Positions 15,294 to 22,341 of a stretch of DNA of 29,469 bases are shown one piece after another; the stretch's first letter is position 1; each line of letters begins with the position of its first letter. Made by a program: the position numbers and the translations under genes. The notes below the pieces were generated by a model. That model saw only the letters and a program-made list of their open reading frames with translations, had not been told where the DNA came from and ran no database searches. Origin of the DNA: CAZBBB01 sp964490005 (GTDB lineage Bacteria > Planctomycetota > B15-G4); NCBI GenBank assembly GCA_964490005.1, contig CAZBBB010000033.1:1-29469 (forward strand), read 5' to 3'.

Positions 15294-16256
15294 ATGGGAG
15301 AGACGCCGAAGATGAGCAGCCCGACGACGCCGCCTTCCGTGCCGCGCACCTACCCGCCCGAAGGCGAGGGACCGTCGGTCGCGGCGGGCGCCGCGCCCCC
15401 GCCGGCCGGCGCGGTGCGCCCCGCGCGCGCCTCCGACGTGCTCGCCGCCATCGAGCGGGGGCAGGCCGTCACCTCCGAGATCCACGCCGAGCTGGCCCGG
15501 CAGGACGTCGTGCTGCGCGTGCAGGACTTCAGCCTCTGGTACGGCGAGGCGCAGGCGCTCTTCGACGTCTCGATGAGCGTTCCGCGCGGCAAGGTCACGG
15601 CGCTCATCGGGCCCTCGGGCTGCGGCAAGTCGACGCTGCTGCGCTCGGTCAACCGCCTCAACGACCTGATCGAGTCGGTGCGCATCGAGGGCGACATGCG
15701 CCTCAACGGCGACTCGATCTACGCGCGCGGCGTCGACGTCATCGAGCTGCGCAAGCGCATGGGCATGGTCTTCCAGAAGTCCAACCCCTTCCCGATGAGC
15801 ATCTTCGAGAACGTCGTCTACCCGCTGCGCATCGACGGCGTGCGCGACCGGCGCCTGCTCGACGAGGTCGCCGAGCGCAGCCTGCGCGGCGCGGCGCTCT
15901 GGGACGAAGTGAAGGACCGCCTCTCGGAGAGCGGCCTGGGGCTCTCGGGCGGCCAGCAGCAGCGCCTGTGCATCGCGCGCGCCATCGCCGCCGAGCCCGA
16001 GGTGCTGCTCATGGACGAGCCCTGCTCGGCGCTCGACCCGATCGCGACGGGCCGCATCGAGGACCTGATCGCCGAACTCAAGGGCAACTACACCGTCCTG
16101 ATCGTCACGCACAACATGCAGCAGGCCTCCCGCACCAGCGACACGACCGCCTTCATGTACCGCGGCCGGCTCATCGAGCACGGGCCCACCGAGGCGATCT
16201 TCACCGCGCCGCACCGCCCCGAGACCGAGGACTACATCTCCGGCCGCTTCGGCTGA
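15294..16256 (+). CDS. pstB: Phosphate ABC transporter ATP-binding protein PstB
   Basis: A 320-residue ATPase energising phosphate import. Walker A GPSGCGKS is at 106-113, Q-loop Q161, signature LSGGQ 217-221, Walker B VLLMDEP 237-243 and H-loop H273. RSVNRLNDLI after Walker A is diagnostic of PstB. The first ~70 residues are an extra Pro/Ala-rich segment absent from the usual ~255-residue PstB. The second ATG (15312), preceded by GGGAGAG at a longer distance, could shorten it by six residues only, so the extension is probably real. It lies one base after the pstA stop codon. Confidence 0.95.
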   Translation: MGETPKMSSPTTPPSVPRTYPPEGEGPSVAAGAAPPPAGAVRPARASDVLAAIERGQAVTSEIHAELARQDVVLRVQDFSLWYGEAQALFDVSMSVPRGKVTALIGPSGCGKSTLLRSVNRLNDLIESVRIEGDMRLNGDSIYARGVDVIELRKRMGMVFQKSNPFPMSIFENVVYPLRIDGVRDRRLLDEVAERSLRGAALWDEVKDRLSESGLGLSGGQQQRLCIARAIAAEPEVLLMDEPCSALDPIATGRIEDLIAELKGNYTVLIVTHNMQQASRTSDTTAFMYRGRLIEHGPTEAIFTAPHRPETEDYISGRFG

Positions 16257-16289
16257 GCGGGGGGCGGGCGTGAGGCGGAGGAACGGTCG

Positions 16290-16943
16290 ATGAGCGAGCG
16301 CTTCGACGCCGAGCTGCTGGCCCTGCGCGGCAGCTTCACCGCGCAGATGAGTTCCTGCTTCGAGGCGCTCGAGCGCGCCCGCGAGGTGCTCGCGACGCGC
16401 GACACGGCCCTCGCCGCCCGCGTCGTGGCCTCCGACCGCGCCGTCGACCGCCAGGAACTCGCGATCGAGGCCGAATGCGTGCGCCTGCTCTCGCTGCGCC
16501 ACCCCGTCGCCCGCGATCTGCGCCTGATCGTCTCGCTCATCAAGCTCAACGGCGAACTCGAGCGCATCGCCGACCACGCCGGCAACATCTGCAGGCTGGC
16601 CGCGACCGTCGTCGAGCGCGGCGGCGAGCTGCCGCCCGCCCTGCAGGACCTCGCCGAGCGCGTCGTGCGCGCCAGCCGCGAGGTCTTCCTGGCCCTCTCG
16701 CACGAGGACCTGCCGCGCGCCCGCGCCGTCCTCGCCGGCGACGCCGCCGTCGACCGCCTCGACCGCTCGGTGCGCCGCGCCGTGCACGAACTGCTCGAGA
16801 ACCAGCAGGACGTCGAGTCGGCCCTCGCCGTCCACCGCATCAGCCGCGAACTCGAGCGCGCCGGCGACCTGCTCGGCAACATGGCCGAGGACATCATCTG
16901 GCTCGCGACCGGCGAGACCGTGCGGCACTCGGGGGCGGCGTAG
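16290..16943 (+). CDS. phoU: Phosphate signalling regulator PhoU
   Basis: A 217-residue all-helical protein built of two similar three-helix halves, each with the PhoU metal-binding signature ExxxDxxxN: E91/D95/N99 and E189/D193/N197. PhoU links the Pst transporter to the PhoR/PhoB two-component system and limits phosphate uptake (established knowledge). GAGGAA lies 6 nt before ATG 16290, a good ribosome binding site. It is the last gene of the pst operon, 33 bp after pstB. The structured 141-bp element begins 24 bp after its stop codon. No phoR/phoB is in the window. Confidence 0.93.
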   Translation: MSERFDAELLALRGSFTAQMSSCFEALERAREVLATRDTALAARVVASDRAVDRQELAIEAECVRLLSLRHPVARDLRLIVSLIKLNGELERIADHAGNICRLAATVVERGGELPPALQDLAERVVRASREVFLALSHEDLPRARAVLAGDAAVDRLDRSVRRAVHELLENQQDVESALAVHRISRELERAGDLLGNMAEDIIWLATGETVRHSGAA

Positions 16944-16967
16944 GGACGCGCTCGGGGCGCGGGGGAA

Positions 16968-17108
16968 CGCGCTCAGGGCGCTCCCGCAGGGAGTGCGCGG
17001 CGACTCGGACAGACTCCCTCGCGCGGCGGCCTCGGCGCCGGCACTGCCGGCGCCTCTCCGCCGCGCTACGAAGCTCGCCGCCGCGCACTCCCTGCGGGCC
17101 GCCCGACG
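16968..17108 (+). repeat. Structured 141-bp element, copy 1 (3' of phoU, sense orientation)
   Basis: This copy matches copy 2 (19611-19751, opposite strand) end to end with equal length. Outer stem: 16983-17002 pairs perfectly with 17079-17098 (20 bp). Inside it is a 45-nt central hairpin (17021-17065) with an outer stem near CGCGGCGG/CCGCCGCG and an inner 9-bp stem closing on ACT. Segments outside the stems are identical in both copies: 16968-16985, 17003-17020 and 17066-17078. The differences fall in stems, where they are compensated, in the loop, and in a few unpaired positions of the central hairpin. It lies in the 300-bp stretch between phoU and the toroid gene, which otherwise shows no gene. 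Confidence 0.85.
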
Positions 17109-17243
17109 AGGCGGGGGGCGATGGGCGATCATGTCAGTTCGGGCGCCGGGGAGCGGAGCACGGTCGCGCGTCGAGCGGCCTTGACCGCTGCGCTGCCGGC
17201 GCGATACTGCCGGCCATCTCCGGGGGCCATGGAGGGACCGCTC

Positions 17244-19532
17244 ATGCGTGGCTGCGCTGTTCGTTCCGTCAGTCTCTCGCTGTTCGTGATGCTGGGTTGG
17301 GCGCATGCGAGCGCGCCCAGCCTCTGCAGCGCGGACAAGGCGCCCGTCCCCGACGCGGCGGCGCTCGCCGCCAAGCTCGAGAAGCTGAAGTCGGACGTGT
17401 ATCCGACCGAGTACGGCGATCTCGACACGCCCGAGAAGCGGCAGCTACTCGCCCGTCGCATGCTCGCCGCGACCGGCTCGATCGCCAGCGCCTCCGTGGA
17501 TCGTTACGCCCTGCTGGATCAGGCCTGTGCGCTTTCGATCTCGGCCAGCGATCTCGCCACGGCCTTCACTGCGATCGATCAGGTGGACCGCTGGTTCGCG
17601 ATCGACGTGCGGGAGCGGAAGGTCGCGGCGCTGCTGGCCATCGCGTCGGACCCGCCGCCGTCCATCTCGTCGCAGATCGCGGCGGCGGCGCTGTCGCTCT
17701 GCCTGGACTCGATCCACATCGGCGACGCGCCGACCGCCTCGCGGCTCCTCGAGCTGACCGAGGAGCACGCGCACGTCACCGAGGACGGTGCGATGATCCC
17801 GGATCCGCGAGAGGCCCGTGCGGCGCTGGCCGACTACCGGCGCGTCGAGCCGGCCATGGAGCGATTGCGCGCGGATCCCGAAGACCCGGAGGCGAATCTC
17901 GCCGCAGGTTCGTACTACTGGTTCGTGCTCGGGGACTTCGAGCGAGGTGCGGCGTGCCTCTCCCGCTCGTCGGACGAGGCGCTCAGGGCGCTGGCGCTCG
18001 CCGAGCTGGTTCCTCCGTCGACAGGCGCGCAGCAGAGCGAACTGGGAGGCAAGTGGCGCGCCTACGCCGAGTCGCAGGAGGGCACCGTTCGACAGGGTGC
18101 GCTGCGCCGCGCCAAGCACTGGTATGACGAGGCGCGGCTGCTGATCCGGCCAGGCGACCTGGATCGCATCGCCTTGGACAACCGCATCCGGGAAGTCGAC
18201 GAACTGTTGGCGCAGGCCGCCGCGGATCCCTCCGCGGCTGCCGCCGTGGAACCGCCTGCGGCTCCGGCTCCCGTGAGCGACGAGGACGAACACGCCGCGC
18301 TCGTCCGCGCGCTCAAGGCCCAGGACGATGCGGAGGCCGCTGCGAGAGCGGCGCTGGAGGCTTGGCTGCCCGAGGAACGGGCGCGGCTCGTGAAGGCGCT
18401 CCCCAAGTCGCGCCGACCGGCGAAGGCATCGTCGGCGAAGATGTCCGCCCCGAGAACCTACGGCAAGGACGCGATCGCGATCGTGCGCGACCTCGGACTG
18501 CTGTGGTTGGCGCGTCATCAGTCCGAGGGCGGGTACTGGTCCTGCGGCGCCTTCGATGTGGAGTGCGACGGCGACGAAGGCGTGTGCGACGGACTCGGAC
18601 GGCCGCAGTTCGATGTCGGCGTCACCGGACTGGCCCTGCTGTGCTTCCTGCGCAGCGGCCACGGCCCGATCGACGGACCCTACGCGCCCGTCGTGCGGGC
18701 CGGGCTCCGCTACCTTTCCGACGTCCAGTCGCCCGACGGGAACTTCGACGTCGCGGACACGGTCAACTACACGTACTCGCACTTCATCGCCACGCTGGCG
18801 ATGGTCGAGGCGTTCGCGCTGACGCGCGACGAGTCGTACGGCGCGTCCGCCGCCAAGGCTCTGCGCCACACGTCGTCGATCCGCAACCCGGGCGCGGCCT
18901 GGCGCTATGCGGCATCGAGCCCGGAGATGGTCAACGGCCGGATGAACGACGTCTCGGCCACGACGTGGGCCCTCATGGGCTTGGCGGCGGCACGGACGTG
19001 TGGTCTTGAGGTCGATTCGAGCGTTCTCGACGAGCCCATGGTCTTCGTGGAGGAGATGACCGATCCGACCAACGGCCGCACCGGCTACTTCGAACGCAAC
19101 GGTCGCCCGGCGCGCACTGAGCCCGGTCGGTTGCTGTGGCCAGACGATCAGTCCGAAGCGATGACCGCAGCCGGCGTGCTCTGCCGGCTCTATGTGGATC
19201 CTCAGCTCAGCCGGCCCGGCAACAGGGAGATGGTCGAGATGGGCTGCGTCGTCCTTGGCAAGATGCCTCCTCTCTGGCACGACGATTGGCCTGGGCGCCG
19301 TGACTTCTACTACTGGCGCCACGCGACCGAGGTCCTTGCGCGATTCGGTGGCCGCGAGTGGAGGGACTGGAAGCAGAGCCTGGCAATGGTGCTGGTCGAG
19401 CATGTCGAACGCACCGGGGAGGAACTCGGATCGTGGCCGCAGGAGGTCGATCCGTGGGGCGAGTTCGGGGGCCGCGTCTATTCGACGAGCATGATGGTCC
19501 TGTCCGCGTCGGCAGCAGCCGCCCGCCCGTAG
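17244..19532 (+). CDS. Secreted protein with C-terminal alpha/alpha-toroid (squalene cyclase-like) domain
   Basis: A 762-residue protein. GGAGGGA 6 nt before ATG 17244 fixes the start; an earlier in-frame ATG at 17229 has no such site. Residues 1-22 are a signal peptide (hydrophobic core, then HASAPS). Residues 25-410 are helical and Ala-rich, possibly TPR-like, ending in an Ala/Pro linker (about 330-345). From about 415 a toroid domain with QW-like motifs appears: HQSEGGYWSCG near 426 and QSPDGNFDV near 494, and a long run of paired helices. Such domains occur in prenyltransferase/squalene-oxidase-repeat proteins common in Planctomycetota (family knowledge); no cyclase DxDD motif is seen, so catalysis is doubtful. 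Codon use is less GC-saturated than its neighbours and the gene is flanked by inverted 141-bp elements, which hints at separate ancestry. Confidence 0.75.
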   Translation: MRGCAVRSVSLSLFVMLGWAHASAPSLCSADKAPVPDAAALAAKLEKLKSDVYPTEYGDLDTPEKRQLLARRMLAATGSIASASVDRYALLDQACALSISASDLATAFTAIDQVDRWFAIDVRERKVAALLAIASDPPPSISSQIAAAALSLCLDSIHIGDAPTASRLLELTEEHAHVTEDGAMIPDPREARAALADYRRVEPAMERLRADPEDPEANLAAGSYYWFVLGDFERGAACLSRSSDEALRALALAELVPPSTGAQQSELGGKWRAYAESQEGTVRQGALRRAKHWYDEARLLIRPGDLDRIALDNRIREVDELLAQAAADPSAAAAVEPPAAPAPVSDEDEHAALVRALKAQDDAEAAARAALEAWLPEERARLVKALPKSRRPAKASSAKMSAPRTYGKDAIAIVRDLGLLWLARHQSEGGYWSCGAFDVECDGDEGVCDGLGRPQFDVGVTGLALLCFLRSGHGPIDGPYAPVVRAGLRYLSDVQSPDGNFDVADTVNYTYSHFIATLAMVEAFALTRDESYGASAAKALRHTSSIRNPGAAWRYAASSPEMVNGRMNDVSATTWALMGLAAARTCGLEVDSSVLDEPMVFVEEMTDPTNGRTGYFERNGRPARTEPGRLLWPDDQSEAMTAAGVLCRLYVDPQLSRPGNREMVEMGCVVLGKMPPLWHDDWPGRRDFYYWRHATEVLARFGGREWRDWKQSLAMVLVEHVERTGEELGSWPQEVDPWGEFGGRVYSTSMMVLSASAAAARP

Positions 19533-19610
19533 CGGCGCCGCAGCCCATGATCATCAGCCGCCGAGTGTGCGAGGCGGCACGAGCGCGCGCGGCATGGACG
19601 ACACGCGCAA

Positions 19611-19751
19611 CGTCGGGCGGCACGAGGGAGGTGCGCGGCGGCGAGCTTCGTAGCCGTTTGGGCTGTCGACGGCGAAGCCGTCGACTTGGCCAAACGGTGA
19701 GGGAGTCTGTCCGAGTCGCCGCGCACCTCCCTCGGGAGCGCCCTGAGCGCG
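19611..19751 (-). repeat. Structured 141-bp element, copy 2 (3' of the C45 gene, sense orientation)
   Basis: Inverted relative to copy 1. Its 5' end (minus-strand sense) starts 41 bp after the stop codon of the C45 gene. Outer stem: 19623-19640 pairs perfectly with 19717-19734 (18 bp). The central 45-nt hairpin (19654-19698) has an outer stem CCGTTTGG/CCAAACGG and inner stem GTCGACGGC/GCCGTCGAC. Compared with copy 1, 11 stem base pairs have changed on both sides while keeping pairing; only one outer-end pair is lost. It occupies most of the 260-bp stretch between the toroid and C45 genes. Confidence 0.85.
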
Positions 19752-19792
19752 TCGGTCGCCGGCCGATCACGCGGCGATCGTCGCGCCGTCGT

Positions 19793-20776
19793 TCAGCCCA
19801 GCGCGATGCGGCGGCGTCCGGCGGTGAACTTGCCGAGCGACTGCGGGAGCGCGAGATCGGGCCAGAGGTATTCGGCGCTGCGCGACTCGGGGCGGTAGAC
19901 GGCGGTGTAGAGGGTGCCGAAGCCGCGCGCGTAGTCGCGGCTGTAGAGCGGCGGGCGCAGGAAGTCGGCGACGAGGGCCTCGGGCGTGGTGCTCGCGTCG
20001 GCGAGGCGCGCGTAGAGGTGCTGCTCGCGGGCGAGGGTGTCGGTGGCGCGCGCGTGCCGCGGCCACTCGATGCGTCCCTGGTGGTTGGTCGAAACGGGCA
20101 CCTTGCGCACGATGGCCGGCGCGTCGGGGCCGGTGAAGACGGTGGCGAAGTCGCCGCGCGCATCGAGCACGACGATGTTGTAGGCCATGTGGGTGGGGAC
20201 GCGGCGCAGCACGGCGAGGGCCTGCGGCGTGTCGTCGCAGGTCTGCAGGATGTGGCGCACGAGCAGCGGCGCGCCGAAGCCGGGGCCGACCTGCTGGCGG
20301 CCGCCGAAGGAGAGCGAGACGCACAGGCCCGCGTCGTTGAGGCCGTCGAGCGCGCCGATCAGGCAGTCGGTCATGGCGAGCACGGCGCGGCCCTGCCACT
20401 CGCTGCGCAGCAGCAGGCCCTCGAAGAGGCGCGGCGCGTAGTCGTAGTTGCGGACGAGCAGCAGCTCGTCGCCGGCCCAGACGGCCTGGCTGCAGCCGAC
20501 GATGTAGGGCGGCGGGCGCCACAGCGAGAGGAAGCGCGCCTGGCTGTCGCTGCCGCCGGCGAGATCGACGAGCTGTCGCCAGAGCGGCAGCAGTTCGGGC
20601 AGGTGCTCGCGCAGCGCGGCCTCGCAGGCGAGGTAGTCGGGGCGCGCGGCGTCGCCCTCGGCCAGGAACCAGCGGTGGTAGGCGGGCCACAGGCGCGCGA
20701 AGCGCGCCGCCCAGTCGGGGCCCGGCGCGCGCTCCGCGAACGCGTCGAGCACGAGCGCGGGCGCGGCCGGATCCAC
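19793..20776 (-). CDS. C45-type Ntn-hydrolase (acyltransferase/amidohydrolase)
   Basis: A 327-residue protein of the peptidase C45 / acyl-CoA:6-aminopenicillanate acyltransferase-like family. YIVGCSQAVW places a Gly-Cys pair at 94-95, the self-cleavage site that would expose C95 as N-terminal nucleophile. It is followed by LLVRNYDY (107-113), the expected second element with conserved Arg/Asn/Asp. GLNDAGLCVSLSFGG and VPTHMAYNIVVLDARGD are further family-like segments. The ~94-residue N-terminal part would become the alpha chain. The GTG start at 20776 is 5 bp after the ATP-grasp stop codon, so this is the last gene of the six-gene operon. Family members cleave or form amide bonds on small molecules; the substrate is unknown but may be the product of the adjacent ATP-grasp enzyme. 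Confidence 0.82.
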   Translation of the reverse strand: MDPAAPALVLDAFAERAPGPDWAARFARLWPAYHRWFLAEGDAARPDYLACEAALREHLPELLPLWRQLVDLAGGSDSQARFLSLWRPPPYIVGCSQAVWAGDELLLVRNYDYAPRLFEGLLLRSEWQGRAVLAMTDCLIGALDGLNDAGLCVSLSFGGRQQVGPGFGAPLLVRHILQTCDDTPQALAVLRRVPTHMAYNIVVLDARGDFATVFTGPDAPAIVRKVPVSTNHQGRIEWPRHARATDTLAREQHLYARLADASTTPEALVADFLRPPLYSRDYARGFGTLYTAVYRPESRSAEYLWPDLALPQSLGKFTAGRRRIALG

Positions 20777-20781
20777 GAGGG

Positions 20782-22341
20782 CTACAGGATCTTGAAGGCG
20801 CCGGCCTGCAGGTCGACCGGCGGGTGGGCGGGCGCCGCGGCGGCGAAGGGTTCGGCGCGGTACATGCCGCGCAGCCCGTCGATCCACTGCTTGGCGCGGC
20901 GGTTGAGGCGGAAGTGGTCGGTCATGAGCCGGCCGCGCGTGATCAGGATCCCCAGGTCGGCGCCCTCGTAGCGCCAGTCGCCCGGGCCGCTGATGCGCAG
21001 CCAGAAGGCCTCGTTCTCGGTCTCGACCGCGCGGCGGTGGTAGTCGAAGCGCGCGTACTCGATGCCGCCGCCCTTCTTCAGGCGCCAGATGCCCGACTCG
21101 GGCGCCTGCGTGATGTGGTCGACCGTCCTGCCCGGGTGCTTCACGACGAGCTGCGCCCAGTCGTCGATGTTGGTGGGATGCGACCAGCGCTCGTTGAGGT
21201 CGTCGATGTCGAAGTCGAAGTCGACGCCCGAGAACTCGAGCAGGTGGAACAGGAACAGCGGCACGTCGGCGTGCGCGAAGGCCGCGTGGTTGGTCATGCT
21301 GCTCGCGCCGGTGATGCGCGGGTTGAGCTCGCCCAGATACAGCGTCTCGGCGTCGAGATCGATCAAAAAGTCGAGCTCGAAGTAGCCGCGGTAGCCCTCC
21401 TTGCGGAGCTGCTCGCCGAAGGCGAAGGTGTACTGCATGGCCTGGTCGCGCAGCTTCTGCGTGAAGGCCCCGGGGAAGATCTCGTTGCCGCACCAGCCGC
21501 CCTTGTAGGGCGTGAGCTCCTTGAAGCCGACCAGCTCGGTCATGATCGGCCCGACGATCGTGCCCCGCTTGGTGGTGCAGGCCTCGATCGCGCTGCCGCG
21601 GCAGCGGATGCGCCGCATGATCTTGACCTCGGGCTCGGCCGCGATCTCCTCGGCGTGCGCGTCCCACTCCGACTCCTTCTCGATGAAGAAGGTCGTGTGG
21701 CCCGAGTCGCCGTAGGCGGTCTGCACGACGAGCTTGGGGCCGAGCTTGGCCTTGTCGGCGGCCGCGCGCAGCTCCTTCCAGCTCGTGACGCGCGCGAGCA
21801 CGTTGGGCACCGAGGGCACGCCGGCCTCGTTGCCGATGCGCACCGTCTCGACCTTGTTGTCGACGCGGCTGCGCAGCTTGGCCGAGGGGAACCAGATGTC
21901 GAGGCCGACCTTGCGCGCCAGCTTCTCGCTCTCCTCGTCGAACATCAGGAACACGGCCTTGCCGAGGTCGCGCGTGCGGCGCCGGTCGCGCGCGCGGCGG
22001 CGCACGAAGTCGACGGTCTCCTTGTGCGCGAGCAGGTAGTTGACGATGTCCTCGATGCTGTCGAAGTCGCGGTGGGGCTGCTCGCTCGGCACGAAGGTGT
22101 TCGGGTGACGGCCGTCGAAGCAGTCGATGTAGTTGATGAAGCGGAAGTTCCTGACCCACTCGTCGACGCCGAGCAGGTTGAAGTTGGTCGCCGAGGTGAA
22201 GTAGATCGGCGCCTCGTTGCGGTGGAAGAAGCGGCGGATGTCGGAGATGCCGCGCAGCTTGGGCGCCGGCACCTCGCGCACCCGCGTGCGGGCCCTGGCC
22301 TTCGTGTTCTTCTTCGTCGTCTGCTTCGCCCGCTGCTTCAT
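20782..22341 (-). CDS. ATP-grasp family ligase
   Basis: A 519-residue protein. AAGGAGA 7 nt before ATG 22341 is a good ribosome binding site, and the ATG overlaps the decarboxylase stop codon (ATGA). Residues 1-30 are a strongly basic Lys/Arg/Thr tail. Residues 30-180 look like a pre-ATP-grasp domain. The ATP-grasp core includes LVVQTAYGDSGHTTFF, PEVKIMRRIRCRG and the metal/ATP-binding LYLGELNPRITGASS with its Glu and Asn. Enzymes of this fold activate a carboxylate as acyl-phosphate and join it to an amine or thiol. After the core, about 130 residues (including WRLKKGGGIEYARFDYHRR) are not recognised. In an operon with a decarboxylase that yields amines, an amide ligase acting on that amine is plausible (inference). 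Confidence 0.8.
   Translation of the reverse strand: MKQRAKQTTKKNTKARARTRVREVPAPKLRGISDIRRFFHRNEAPIYFTSATNFNLLGVDEWVRNFRFINYIDCFDGRHPNTFVPSEQPHRDFDSIEDIVNYLLAHKETVDFVRRRARDRRRTRDLGKAVFLMFDEESEKLARKVGLDIWFPSAKLRSRVDNKVETVRIGNEAGVPSVPNVLARVTSWKELRAAADKAKLGPKLVVQTAYGDSGHTTFFIEKESEWDAHAEEIAAEPEVKIMRRIRCRGSAIEACTTKRGTIVGPIMTELVGFKELTPYKGGWCGNEIFPGAFTQKLRDQAMQYTFAFGEQLRKEGYRGYFELDFLIDLDAETLYLGELNPRITGASSMTNHAAFAHADVPLFLFHLLEFSGVDFDFDIDDLNERWSHPTNIDDWAQLVVKHPGRTVDHITQAPESGIWRLKKGGGIEYARFDYHRRAVETENEAFWLRISGPGDWRYEGADLGILITRGRLMTDHFRLNRRAKQWIDGLRGMYRAEPFAAAAPAHPPVDLQAGAFKIL

Noticed and set aside
16993..17184. Small open frame inside repeat copy 1, with a similar one inside copy 2 (19478-19726)
   Set aside because: Both start with the same few residues only because the repeat is conserved as nucleotide sequence; stem changes are compensatory for pairing and not for coding.
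17445..19403. 652-codon minus open frame opposite the toroid gene
   Set aside because: Arg/Val/His-rich shadow; the + frame has a ribosome binding site, signal peptide and toroid motifs.
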